Assembly (NCBI GenBank): GCA_002786025.1
Contig: NHNW01000052.1
Coordinates: 186,001 to 250,000 of the forward strand
DNA from: Zasmidium citrigriseum
Taxonomy: Eukaryota; Ascomycota; Dothideomycetes; Mycosphaerellales; Mycosphaerellaceae
Direction of reading: 5' to 3'
Length of the DNA: 64,000 bases
The position numbers were made by a program, and so were the translations under genes. Positions 53,088 through 63,642 of this stretch are shown here, piece by piece. How positions within the stretch are numbered: the first letter of the stretch is position 1; each line of letters starts with the position of its first letter. The notes beneath the pieces were generated by a model, which did no database searches, was not told the DNA's origin, and saw nothing but the letters and a program-made list of their open reading frames with translations.

Positions 53088-55031
53088 TCAATCCAAATGC
53101 AAAAACCTCTTCTCATTCTCACTCCTTGTCTTGGCCGGTCCAGCCTGAAGCTCGGGCTGTGGGTGACGATAGTGACGATGCTGCTTTCCCGAACCGTGAG
53201 TCTGATGGGCTGGCTGAGGTGGCATGGCCGCTGTAGCGTCGCTCTCAGTCTTTTGGGCACCTGTGAATCTTTCTTCGTCGTCCCCATCGCGAGCCATGAC
53301 GAGGTTCATGACTTTGCGTTGAGGCACTCCAAGACGGAAGAGGCGGCGGGCTTCTGGGTCGGCGTCGCGGGCTTCGAGCTCTGGGGTGGTGTCGAGGGTG
53401 TCTTCTTCGGGTTCCTCAGAGGGGTCTTCTTCTTCGCCGGTGGGCTCGTGGGCTGTGAGGTCTTCCTCTTCGTTGTAGTCTGGGTCTACAAAGTCGGCTT
53501 CTTCCTCGTCGTCATCATCTTCATCGTCGATGTCGGCAGCAGAAAGATCGACTGGAGTGTCTTCTTCATCATGTTCGTCGTCAAGGTCAAGCGTGGGATC
53601 CTCATCTTCGTCGACGCTTCTTTGTCCGAGTCGGTAGCTTGCTGGACGTGGTTTGGTGGCCTTTGGTCGACGATAGAGGCTCCAAGCGTCACCAGTACCG
53701 TAGCCTTGATTCTTATACCTCCTCTTGGGGTCGCGAGCTTCAAGGCCGTGCGTGACCTCCTCCTCCTCCTCCTCCTCATCGTCGTCAACATCGTCGTCAA
53801 CATCGTCGTCAACATCATCCTCGTCGACATCATCGTCGACACTTCGTTGCCCGAGTCTGTAGCTCGCTGGACGAGGCGTGAGCTTTCCCTTGCGGGGAGC
53901 TGCGCTCCAAGCGTCACCAGTACCGTAGCCGTTGTTCACGTATTTGGATTTCTTACCGCGGGCTTCAAGGTCGTGCGTGATCTCCGACCTCTCCTCATCA
54001 TCTTCGTCGGCCACGTCTCTCTTCCCTGGATCGTTCAGGGGGCCTTTGTACTTTTTGGGGTTGGAAACCTTGGGCCGAGGCGCTGCGCTCCATGCGTCAC
54101 CAGTGCCGTAGCCGTTGTTCACGTATTTCTGAGCACGAGCGTGTATGACAGCCTCATCATCGTCGTCGTCGACGTCTCTCTTCCCAGGATCGTTGAGGGG
54201 CCCCTTGTACTTCTTTGGTTTAGAAACCTTGGGCCGAGGATAGAGGCTCCAGGCATCGCCAGTACCGTATCCTGGAAGCTTTGGATCGCGGGCGTGAAGG
54301 TCGTGCGTGGCATCCTCATCATCGTCGCCCACGTCTCTCCGCGTCGGCGGGTGGGGAGGGCCTTTGTACTTTTTTGGTTTCGGTGATAGTTTCTTGCAAG
54401 GTCCCTTGTACCAGGCATCGCCAGTGCCACACCGGGCATGCAACTGGGGCTCAGCAGTAGCTCGGGCGTGCAAGTTGTGCATACCATCGACCTCGTCGGC
54501 CACGTCTCTCCGCCCTGGATCATTGAGTTGGGTTGAGCGTGGAGTCGTGGTTGCCCACGTATTTTGCGTAGCGTCGCCGTGTTGCCATGTGGTGGTCTTG
54601 GCTCGGGCATGCAAGTTGTGCATGACCGAATCTTCATCATTGACGTCTCGTTCGTCAAGTGGGACCTCCTCGATGGTGGCTTCTTCATCGAGGCTCGCAG
54701 CCTGCTCCTTGGCAAGCTCAGCAGCCTCGTTTGCTTTCTGACTTACTCCCTGGGTCATAGATGTCCAGGCACTGTACAAGCCATCGGTGACCTTGGGCCA
54801 TGCGCCAACCGCGGAAGGACTCTCAGGCTCATCGTCGACTTTGAATGGTGGCTGCGCCTGGACAGCGGCCTTGGCATCGCGAGCGAGGTTTTGGGTCCGT
54901 TGGACGATGCCAGCGGTGGATCCAAAGTCATGGCCGGCTCTGACTGGGCCTCGTGCCCTGTTCGTCTTCCTGCCGCCAGCGACACCTGCGTTGACAGATG
55001 CCGCGAGCGTTAGAATGGTTATGAAGTGCAT
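53088..55031 (-). CDS. Secreted repeat precursor with GTGDAW cores and acidic spacers
   Basis: A 647-aa single-exon product with a signal peptide (MHFITILTLAASVNAGVA). Five GTGDAW cores lie at residues 202-207, 256-261, 309-314, 370-375 and 444-449. The residue before is Y in four and C in the first. The first three repeats have PKKYKGP after the core and end in RR or KR then DV (231-232, 284-285, 337-338). The last two have TPRPASYRLGQRSV or KPRPASYRLGQRSV. Spacers are Asp/Glu-rich, then HxLHAR or HxLEAR. Dibasic, Kex2-like sites and repeated aromatic cores resemble Kex2-processed repeat proteins and dikaritin-type RiPP precursors. A structural or adhesive secreted protein is the alternative. 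Confidence 0.75.
   Translation of the reverse strand: MHFITILTLAASVNAGVAGGRKTNRARGPVRAGHDFGSTAGIVQRTQNLARDAKAAVQAQPPFKVDDEPESPSAVGAWPKVTDGLYSAWTSMTQGVSQKANEAAELAKEQAASLDEEATIEEVPLDERDVNDEDSVMHNLHARAKTTTWQHGDATQNTWATTTPRSTQLNDPGRRDVADEVDGMHNLHARATAEPQLHARCGTGDAWYKGPCKKLSPKPKKYKGPPHPPTRRDVGDDDEDATHDLHARDPKLPGYGTGDAWSLYPRPKVSKPKKYKGPLNDPGKRDVDDDDDEAVIHARAQKYVNNGYGTGDAWSAAPRPKVSNPKKYKGPLNDPGKRDVADEDDEERSEITHDLEARGKKSKYVNNGYGTGDAWSAAPRKGKLTPRPASYRLGQRSVDDDVDEDDVDDDVDDDVDDDEEEEEEEVTHGLEARDPKRRYKNQGYGTGDAWSLYRRPKATKPRPASYRLGQRSVDEDEDPTLDLDDEHDEEDTPVDLSAADIDDEDDDDEEEADFVDPDYNEEEDLTAHEPTGEEEDPSEEPEEDTLDTTPELEARDADPEARRLFRLGVPQRKVMNLVMARDGDDEERFTGAQKTESDATAAMPPQPAHQTHGSGKQHRHYRHPQPELQAGPAKTRSENEKRFLHLD
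53752..53850. repeat. Low-complexity acidic-spacer repeat
   Basis: Tandem TCGTCGTCAACA-type and CTC/CTT runs on the plus strand. On the minus strand they encode the longest acidic spacer of the repeat precursor (DVDDD and EEE stretches, residues 399-425). Confidence 0.8.
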
Positions 55032-57027
55032 TTTTGTTACTCTTTTGGGTGAGTTGAGATGTAGCAGGCTGCCAGGAATGCTGAGTTAAGAACTTGGCGG
55101 GGAAATCTAATGACACCTACATTCAGGCCTCAATAGGAGCGCCTTCCGCTTTCATCCATCTCAATGCTCTTTCTTCGCGGGTCAGGTCCTGCCGCGAACA
55201 CATGGAGAAGACAAAGGAAAGAACACCGATCCATGTGGTCGCCACTTACCTCTGACGGTCCAGTCTTCTCACATGGCGCTTCAGATCTATGGATAGAAAC
55301 GAGGTCAACGTGAAGTGTTGTTAACGCGGCAGACAACAATCTGCATTGGCAGCTCCGGAATGCTGTAGGTGTCCCTTGCTTTGACTTTCGTAACATCGCA
55401 GGCGTTGGAATAAAGAAGAAGCTGTTATGATCTGTCGCCACGATGGTGAACGTCCCGCAGCCGAAGGGTATTCCTGTATCGATCTCATTCAGCATGTAAT
55501 CGTTGTTGACGCAGCAACAAGGACATCAATGCTACAGCGGCGCTGCACGGCATAGAGTGATGTTTCAAGAAGCTCAAACAGGCAAGTGGCAAGTCAGGGG
55601 CTTTCTGCATCATTCTCCAATGCCAGTGACGTACGATCGACCTGCTCGCCAGCCCTTCGGTCTGCGATGGTCTGGAAGCACCTCTAGGAGTGTCGTATCA
55701 GCAGTATTTCCCCTGAGATAAGACGTTCTTTCTCAATGCGATTGGGATAAAATAATCGAGCGATGACGGGCTACCAAGACATGGAGCGTCTGCCGATGTG
55801 CGGGCGGAGCTGAACCTAAGGCGATGTACCTGAGGCGATCGGGACGCTGCATCGACGTGCAGATCCGGGCAGCTGTCCGATGCAAAGAGCTCCGTGAGTC
55901 GTGGTCGAGAAGCGGTGTGACAACCAACGGATACGAATGTGAAGAATATCAACAGCGATCTCGAGGAACTGTGAGTAAAAGTCGTCCAGTTTGCGAGTGA
56001 AATAGCAACTCTTGTAGCATCGCGTGAGATATGACGTTCCAGGATACGCGGATGGAGGTGAAGTTTCTACTACAGCGCAAACCTTGTCATACACCGGAAG
56101 CTGTAAGCGTCCCGATTTGCTGAAAGAAATCGCCGTTAGTGGCTCCCTCGTGGTGGCGGCGTTCTAGCAGGGCAGGTCGACGCTCTAGCAGGGGAGACAT
56201 CCAGACGCGCGGATTTCTGCTGGAATGCGGTGTTGGCGGTGCAAACGCGACGACGGCCACAACAAACAGCGCTCCAACGCAGGACAACGGATCGGTGGGT
56301 GCACAGCGCAGGCCGGGCGCACAGCGACAGGGTCTGGTCTGGAGCGTGTGGTGGAAGTGGAACTTGGCGGGCAGACGTAGCCACTGACTTTTGGAGAGCG
56401 GCGCTAGCGAAAAGTGACGGAAGCTGTGAGGAAGGGGCGACCAGCTTGGGGCCTATTCGTGGTTGTTGCCCTGCCCGCCGTTCGTCACCGAGTTTTGCTC
56501 AACAACAACAACATCAACAACCGCACAACTAACGACAGCTGCATCGTCCGCATCGCACCTGCCATCGGATAATAATCATCATACCGTCGTGTGTTGCGTA
56601 GGGAGCTTCTTTGTGCAGCTCGTCCACGCCGGCCTCGTGCATTGCTCACCGCGCGCCACCAGAGCCTAAACGAACTCGTCCTTCCGCCGCCCAACATCTC
56701 TCTCCTGAGGCAAGAACCGACCCATGACGACTGCCTGATTGCGCATACTCTCTCTCTACTCATACGGCAACCACGACTCTATCGCCGCCAGAATCGCCTC
56801 CAGCGCACCGCGCACCGCCCGCCACACCCCGTTATTGCCTTGCGTCGACAGCTTGACCGCATATGCAAGGCCGCCAGCCAATCGCCGACCACCCCATCCG
56901 TGCCTAACAACGCATCCGTGAAGGGAGCTTTTTTCCGCCGCACACAGGAGCTCAGCTCGCGCGACAACTTACTCACCTCTATCGACCGCAACGTCCATAT
57001 CGCCGCCCGGCGACTTCCTCAAACACC
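55032..57027. other. Intergenic, 2.0 kb
   Basis: Divergent gap between the repeat precursor (minus) and the Gds1-like gene (plus). The right 500 bp is CA- and CT-rich, as in a long 5' leader. An open frame at 56591-57202 overlaps the Gds1-like start and shows no domain. No modifying enzyme of a RiPP pathway is visible. Confidence 0.5.
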
Positions 57028-58386
57028 ATGCAGACCCGGCGCAAAAGCCTCAATCTGGGCGACCTCGGCGTCATCGCCCCCAAACGATCCCGAACCCAGT
57101 CGCATCCCTCGCCGCCCGAAACCGTTGTCGAGGGCGATGAGCCTCCCGTCAAGAAATCGAAAAGGTCGCATACATCGCTATCGCCGCCTCCGACTCTTAT
57201 GAGCCCGCCTCAGACCACCGTCATCCGGGTCAAGGAAGAGAAGCCCAAGCCGGCCGCCGACCTATCACCTCCACCCTCACCAGTACTGGAAGGCAGCAGC
57301 AAGATCGATACCGAAGGCATCAATGATGAGATTGTAGTGGCGACAATTCAACAGCTGGAAAAGACGGGAAACAGACCACACTTGGTCAAGGAGCTCGCTA
57401 CAATCCTTGCGACGAAACTACATGCGATTGAAAAGTACGATATGCCTTCACGGTATATTTGTCGCGAGAACGTTGCTAACATGCTTAACAGATCCGCGAA
57501 CCCATCAGCGCTGATATCGTCGAGACTGACTGCTTACCTGCACCGCCAGTGGCCTGCGATCAGCCCTTGTCCACTGGCCAAGGATCTCTCCCCTGTGCAT
57601 CCCCGGCGACTCTATTTCTACCTGACCACCACACCGCACCAACCAATTCCGGAAGTCGCCGAGCCAGTACCCAAAGCCAATCGCATCATCTCGCCCTCGC
57701 TATCTTCAGCATCGGCCGCCGACGAGGAAGACCGCTACCTGCGACAAAGGCAAGCATTGTCCCCGTCACCAGAAGTTGACCTCTCATCTCCTGAGCTCGA
57801 CGAAGGCCATGGAGACGCCCCACCAACCCCCGGCGGATCATTCTCGGGCCGCAACTCCATCTCCCGTGAGACAACAACCTACTCCCATCCCAGGCGGGCC
57901 GCCAGTCCGCCATTGGAGAATGAAGAGCGCGACTTCAAGCAGACAGCCAGTGCGTTGTATGAAGAAGCGCAAAAACGACGAAACAGTCAACAAAGCCAGC
58001 AAGATGTGAATATGGATCGCGATGCTTCTGCGGGAGCCGAGCAGGATTCGAAGAGTGTGGCCATGTCCGTTGAAGGAGATGAGTCGGAAGAAAGTGCGGC
58101 GCTGAAGAATAGCGAAGCCGCAGTTGCTCTGTTTGCAGCTGAGCATTTGAAAATGCCAGCATCGCACAACATGGATTTCAGCAGTCCAGTATTGCAGCCT
58201 CAGCAAGGGCTGCGCATTGATACCATGACGGAAGTGAGAGGAGAACACAGCGTAACCGAGCAAACCCAGGCCTGGCTCGGCGATAAACAAATCACCCTCC
58301 CGGAACCAGCGTTTGCGTGGGATAGCCTGCAGAGTCCGGAGAATATCGAGATGGATGAACTGGAAGACATGTTTGATTCGTATTAG
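57028..58386 (+). CDS. Gds1-like nuclear protein with a winged-helix region
   Basis: Resembles the fungal Gds1 family; yeast GDS1 is linked to nuclear control of mitochondrial function. Exon 1 (57028-57434) joins exon 2 (57492-58386) through a 57-nt intron with a GTACGA donor, GCTAAC branch and TTAACAG acceptor. The intron has no in-frame stop, so reading through gives 452 aa and splicing gives 433 aa. The conserved region is DEIVVATIQQLEKTGNRPHL, then KLHAIEK and SANPSALISSRLTAYLHRQW. HPRRLYFYLTT ends this winged-helix-like block. The rest is Ser/Pro/Glu-rich, with an acidic C-terminus (EMDELEDMFDSY) suited to activation. Splicing is favoured because it restores the helix. Confidence 0.75.
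   Translation: MQTRRKSLNLGDLGVIAPKRSRTQSHPSPPETVVEGDEPPVKKSKRSHTSLSPPPTLMSPPQTTVIRVKEEKPKPAADLSPPPSPVLEGSSKIDTEGINDEIVVATIQQLEKTGNRPHLVKELATILATKLHAIEKYDMPSRYICRENVANMLNRSANPSALISSRLTAYLHRQWPAISPCPLAKDLSPVHPRRLYFYLTTTPHQPIPEVAEPVPKANRIISPSLSSASAADEEDRYLRQRQALSPSPEVDLSSPELDEGHGDAPPTPGGSFSGRNSISRETTTYSHPRRAASPPLENEERDFKQTASALYEEAQKRRNSQQSQQDVNMDRDASAGAEQDSKSVAMSVEGDESEESAALKNSEAAVALFAAEHLKMPASHNMDFSSPVLQPQQGLRIDTMTEVRGEHSVTEQTQAWLGDKQITLPEPAFAWDSLQSPENIEMDELEDMFDSY
57435..57491 (+). other. In-frame 57-nt intron of the Gds1-like gene
   Basis: GT-AG, divisible by three, with no stop in frame. CTAAC lies 12 nt before the acceptor. Retention would insert 19 residues between the LHAIEK and SANPSAL segments of the conserved domain. 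Confidence 0.65.
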
Positions 58387-58877
58387 AGGTGGAGAGGGCT
58401 CTTGTTTGAATATTGTTGTATTATGAGGCTCGATGTGGTCGGGATGCGCGCAGATTGGGTTGTGAGAGTAACAAAAAGATGGAAGCGCGAGCTTCAAAAG
58501 TCGACGGCCGAATGAACGCTGAACGGACTCTTGTTGTATTATTAGCCGAGCTGTGGTCGACTGTGTCTGCTGGTTGGACTCGGGTCGAGCGCTGCTAGGA
58601 TATGTGTGAGAGTAAACGAAAATGAAGGGAAAGAATCTCTGCTTGATGCGTTAATTGTACTTCTGTCCCGCAAGGTTGTGCCACAAAGGTGATTGTTGAC
58701 GAGCTTCCTCTGTATCGAATCTTGAACCGGCACTTACTAAGTTTTATGCTCGTACAGACTGCTCCGTACTGTGTATTGCGACTAACCTGTTGATCAGTAA
58801 TACATGGGAAATTGAGGGTTGAGTATCAGTTCAATATCATCGTCATTAATAGAAGAAAACTTGCTGCATTGCCTATC
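58387..58877. other. Convergent intergenic region, 490 bp
   Basis: Between the stop codons of the Gds1-like gene and the membrane protein. No gene or structured element is recognised. Confidence 0.5.
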
Positions 58878-59910
58878 TCATCGATCATACTTCGGCGACG
58901 GAGGCCGACTACCCATTGGTGACACCGGTGACATCGACACCGGCGAAACAGGAGATCCCCCACGAGCAGGCGAAGGCACAATCGAATGCAACGGCGACCG
59001 TTCCGGCTCCGGTATCGTCAAGACTGGCGGTGCATCAAACCGTTCCCTTTGAGCCGGAATCTGCACTTCGGATGGTGCGACTGCACTGACTGGAGTCTCG
59101 TACGCAGGATGGTGAGCTGGTGGTGGGAGATCGAATGCCTGATACTCGTCGAAGTGTTTCGGCGGCTCGTAGGTGTCGTCTGGTTGACTGCGATGTTGTG
59201 CGGCTGCTATTGTGTGGGGTGCTTCGACCATGGACAGATCGGATTGGGCTTGCGGTGTGTATTTGCCCATATTGAGTTGTCTGTTCTTGCGGCGCCGCAT
59301 GAGGCATAGGCCAGCTATCAGGGCGAGGAGAAGAGCCAGGCCGACTCCCAGGCCTACGCCGAGACCGATCTTTGCGTCTTCACTCAGACCTCCGCCGTTT
59401 CCGGATGCTTCGTCGGCTTGGAGAGTGGCCGTGGGATCGGAGCTTGGGCTGTCGGTTGTTGATACTGGTACATCGAAGGCATTTGTTGTCGTGGGTGCAT
59501 CGCCAGCGTTTGTTGAAGCAGGTGAAGAGGGTAGGCCGAGACTTGTGGCTGTTGGTTGTAACGAATCTACTTAGCTGTTGGTCAGTGGAACATCGAAGCA
59601 TGTATCAGACTGCAGTACACACCTGACGCTGTTGCTGATAACGATTCCGAGGCCGCTGAAGCTGAAGCTGCCGAGGCCGAGCTCAGAGAGGAAAGAATAC
59701 TGGCGAACTCGGCGGGTGGTCCTTGACGCTGCTCAATCATCTTTGTCGTCTGGTCTATGTGTCCCGCACGACTCCGTGAAATGTTCTTGTGTTGGTGCTC
59801 CGCCTACAATTCACACAACAGTCTTGTAATCACCGCCCAGAGCGTACACGCACTCAGTCTGCGCGGTCTGGGGAGCCGAAGTAACACGTCGAAGGGTGAA
59901 GTCCTGCTTG
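58878..59910 (-). CDS. Single-pass membrane protein, N-terminal exon unresolved
   Basis: The last exon (59566-58878) encodes a Ser/Thr/Pro-rich extracellular stalk (DSLQPTATSLGLPSSPAST). One membrane segment follows (IGLGVGLGVGLALLLALIAG), then a basic stop-transfer sequence and a Pro-rich cytosolic tail of about 140 residues. An upstream exon (59754-59623) joins in phase through a GTGTGT donor and AAGTAG acceptor, reading DQTTKMIEQRQGPPAEFASI. Before it, a further exon ends at 59834 (TSAPQTAQTECVYALGG) with a GTGATT donor. I could not find the first exon and signal peptide, so the 5' boundary is approximate. The layout is that of fungal surface sensors (Mid2/Wsc type) or of unnamed membrane proteins. 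Function unknown. Confidence 0.6.
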
Positions 59911-60984
59911 CGGAGTATTCAGATCAAGGAATCCCAGAAAACACCACAAACATCTGGGCCGTTGAACCTCTTGCCTTGGAGGGACACAGATGGGGATCAA
60001 GGACGAGATCCATGACGGAAAGGCAGGGCGTGTGAGCGCTTTCTGCGAAAGGCTCGATGATGGGGGCTGAGTTGGATGGTGGTGAATCCTGGTCTCAGCC
60101 GCAGTGCGTTCGGGAGAAAGAATAGAAGTCGTGCAGATCCGCCGTCTGCATGTCCGCGCCGGGCGTCTTACGCTGCTGGCGCTGGGTCAGCCATTCAGCG
60201 TGGTTTGGAGAGAACCAACACGAGTAGCTCGTTTCATGTGCTGGGAGATGTCGTCGGCGGCAAGGTGAGGTGAGTGAATGGTAGGTGCCGTCTGCGTGGA
60301 GTTTTACTGCTGGCGTGCTGAGACCTACGCATGACCTATTTCTGGAAGCCGACGACACGTCTTCGTACTCCAGTCGATCGTGGAACATTCGTGGCAAAAT
60401 TTCAGCACTGAGGTATCTTCTCTTGTGATATATGAGAATGCGGAACAGACAAAGAGCTGTGGTCTAGTGAGGTATCAATCTGATCCGGCGCAGATCCGTT
60501 CTTGCCACTGCCCATCCTACCGGCCGACGGCGACCATCGAGGACATCTCACACGGCCTACTCTCCGGACTCTTCTTTCACCCAGTCGTGCGGTAACACCT
60601 TGCCTATCGAACTGTCCTCCAAGTTCCGATCTTGCCACCACATGGAGTCGCATGTCTTTCACCCGGCCTCTGGCTATCTACGTACCTGCATCGGCCAACC
60701 AGCGGCCAAGCTGTCAGGCCGCGGGGAGGAATGTGTCCTTTCGACCTTCCTATTCTGTCCAATGAATGGTATCGATGGATTTAGGACCTTTATCCATACT
60801 GCGGGGAGTGACATCGATATGCTGGGTGCAAGCTCCGCCAAGTCGGTTGGCAAGGAAGCTTCGCCGTGGGCGGCCAGAGGATGATAGGTATCGTAGGAAG
60901 CGTATCTTCGGATAAGTATGGTGTGGACCTTGTGCCTTTGATTCCTCTTCTGCGACCCTTTTTCCTCAAGACTTAGGACCGACC
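59911..60984. other. Divergent intergenic region, about 1.07 kb
   Basis: Between the membrane protein and the MFS transporter. It probably contains the missing first exon of the membrane protein and both promoters. No other domain or RNA is recognised. Confidence 0.45.
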
Positions 60985-62669
60985 ATGGCGCCGACCAACG
61001 AGCAGATACACCAAGCTGGCCTGGAAGCTGGAGATCCACCAGAGAAGCCTTTGTTTAAGAATGGCGACAAGGCTTTGGAGTTTCTCCGCACTGAAGCGGA
61101 AGTTGGAGAAGGCGAGGACATCGATGAGAGGCGTCGTGAGTTCGAAACCGCGAGTCGAATAGAATGAGAGCTGCTCTGACCTTTTGAATGTAGTTGTCCG
61201 AAAGATCGACTTTATGATCGTTCCATTGATGTTCATGTGCTACTTGCTGCAATACTTGGACAAGTCACTACGTAGGCCAGCTCCAAATCTCTGTCAAAGT
61301 CCATCGGCGATTTCGCTGACTCTCATGTGTAGTAAACTATGCTGCGGTGATGGGCATCAGGGAAGATGCAAACCTGAGCACGGAACAATATGGTACCCTC
61401 GCCTGGCTGTTCTATCTCGGATTCCTCATCTTCGAGTTCCCACACGCATACCTAATGCAACGCTTCCCAACGGCGAAATACCTAGGCACCATGGTATGCT
61501 GCTGGGGTACCGTCGTTGCTTGTACCTCTGCCTGCAACTCGTATGGCTCGCTAGTTGCTGTTCGATTCTTGCTCGGCATGTTCGAGTCCGCAATTAGCCC
61601 TTCGCTCATCCTCATCACTTCTATGTGGTATAAGCGACAGGAGCAGCCAAAGAGAGTCGGGTTCTGGTACGTCGGCGTTGGCTGTGCGACCATTTTGGGT
61701 TCTTTGATGTCGTTCGGCTTCCAGCACTACGAAAGCGATCAGTTCACATCCTGGCAGATCATGTTCCTGGTAGTCGGACTGGTTACCGTTGGTGCGGGAG
61801 GTCTGGTTATTACTTTCATGCCCGACAATCCGATGTCTGCTCGGCGTCTGACTCACGCTGAAAAGGTCTGCGCTGTGGAGCGGTTGCGTGAGAATGCAAC
61901 TGGTGTTGAAAACAAGGTACGCTGGGCCTTACGAATACGTTGAGCTTTCCCCAACTGACACTTGTTCCAGCAATTCAAAGCCTACCAAGTCTGGCAATGC
62001 TTCACCGATCCCCAATCCTGGCTCCTTGCCATCATCACCATCGCTGCTTCGATTCCCAACGGCGCAGTCGGCAGCTTCCAGTCCATCCTGATCAAGTCGT
62101 TCGGCTTTACAAACAAGGAGACCGCTCTTCTTCAAATCCCTGGCGGCGTCATCGCTGTTATCAGCGTCTTGACTGCGACCTGGGCTGCCTCTCGCTTTAA
62201 CGCCCGCGCTCTGAATATGATCCTCTGGTCTGCAATCGGCGGTATACTGGGTGGTAGTCTGCTGGCTTTCCTCCCAGACTCCAACCGCGCTGGCAAGTTG
62301 GCTGGGAACTACCTCACTCATGTCGTGGGAGCTTTTCTGCCGTGTGCCTACTCCTTCTCGGCAGCTAACACTGCGGGACACACCAAGAAGGTCACTATGA
62401 ATGCTGTTCTGTTGATCTCGTTCTGTTTGGGCAACATTCTTGGGCCTCTGACCTTCAGGGATGAAGATGCTCCAAGCTACGTTCCTGCAAAGATTACGAT
62501 TGTGGCGGTCGACTCAGTTGCAATCATTGCGACGGCAATCCTGTTGGCTTATTACATTTGGCAGAACAAGAAGCGGGACAGACAGACGGCAGGCATGGAG
62601 AAGGAGCGGGATGTCGAGTTTGCGGACTATACAGACCGCGAGAACATTTGGTTCAGATATAAGTATTGA
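60985..62669 (+). CDS. MFS transporter, allantoate permease (Dal5/Tna1) type
   Basis: Major facilitator permease of the anion:cation symporter family, whose fungal members import allantoate, nicotinate, vitamins or related anions. Exons 60985-61135, 61194-61271, 61333-61916 and 61971-62669 join in phase and give 503 aa. The signature is RRLVRKIDFMIVPLMFMCYL, then LDKSLLNYAAVMGIREDANL, with GTLAWLFYLGFLIFEFPHAY. About 12 membrane segments are evident, including LVAVRFLLGMFESAISPSLI and WLLAIITIAASIPNGAVGSF. The C-terminus has FADYTDRENIWFRYKY, the usual end in this family. The substrate cannot be read from sequence. Confidence 0.93.
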
Positions 62670-63034
62670 GAGACTGCGCGGCGAAAGGCCACATACTCTC
62701 ACTCATACAGCTCCCGCAGTTGCACGCTTTCCACCTGATGCAGAGGCCAGGAGCATGATATTGAGTCATGACGCTGTCTGTATCGTGAACAAAACTGAGA
62801 TTTGCCCTTTGACGGTCCGTGCATTGAAGTGGCGCTAGTTGGATTTTCACGTGGCTAGCGCGAGGTAGCTCAGTCGTCCCAAGCATGCCTCACGCATCTT
62901 GACATTCCGTCGCTCCAACCCTAAGCCGCCGCAAGCAACACCCCCACTCATCCTCCCACGAAGCTACCGACCCTTCTCGCCAGACATTTTCGACACCATC
63001 ACCTTCTCCCGACCATATCTCCAATACCGCAGAC
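62670..63034. other. Intergenic, 365 bp
   Basis: The 3' flank of the transporter and a CA/CT-rich leader before the ATG at 63035. Nothing else seen. Confidence 0.5.
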
Positions 63035-63642
63035 ATGAGCGACGCGGTCGAGGCCGCCTTCAAGCTTTACGAGCAGAACCTCCTCGACAAGTTCCTGGAA
63101 GAGGCGGAAGATCTCCTCGACAAGGACATCTCTCGGTGGGACAGGGTCCGCTTGTTGACGATGATGGGATTGGCTTGCGCCGACCCGAGCGACACCGTCG
63201 AGTGCTTCGACATGGCGAATCGAGAATTTGAAGTGGCAAAGGCCCTTCGCTATCCCAACGATCCGGCCGACGAAACTACTTTGGACGTTCTGCGTAGTGG
63301 TCTGGAGACCTTGCAGGGAGTCATCATGAGAGAGTTGTCTGCGGCTGTCTTTGGGGAGATGGGTGAGGATGATGAAGATGATGGGAATGAAGAGCTGGCT
63401 GCGCCTACAACATCCGTTCCACAGCTCGATGGACGAAAGGATACCGAGCTAGTAGGGGGCGAACATGAGACAGTAGACAGGAGTGTGGAGCAACAGGTAA
63501 GCTCATCTTCATGCGATTACTTGTTTGGAAGACTCGAGGTGCTTGTACATCGGAATCTGACACGAGAGATTAGGCACCACAAGAGGAGTCCGGCACAGAA
63601 CTACCGACTTCGAGACCAAGCGCTGGAAAACAAGGTCAATGA
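63035..63642 (+). CDS. Hypothetical helical protein, 176 aa
   Basis: Exon 1 (63035-63496) joins exon 2 (63574-63642) through a 77-nt intron with a GTAAGC donor, TCTGACA branch and GATTAG acceptor, ending APQEESGTELPTSRPSAGKQ and stop. The first 110 residues are helical and charged (AVEAAFKLYEQNLLDKFLEE, then LLDKDISRWDRVRLLTMMGL). DTVECFDMANREFEVAKALR suggests a TPR-like helical hairpin. An acidic stretch (EDDEDDGNEE) follows. Fungal genomes carry many proteins of this kind; I do not recognise it. Without splicing the frame would run to 63700 with an unlike tail. Confidence 0.65.

Noticed and set aside
52971..54386. 471-codon plus-strand open frame opposite the repeat precursor
   Set aside because: It is the complement of the acidic spacer and core repeats, giving long VV/LL/II runs. 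The minus strand has the signal peptide, conserved repeats and processing sites.
56591..57202. 203-codon plus-strand frame before and across the Gds1-like start
   Set aside because: Arg/Pro-rich frame in a CT/CA-rich leader that overlaps the Gds1-like start in another phase.
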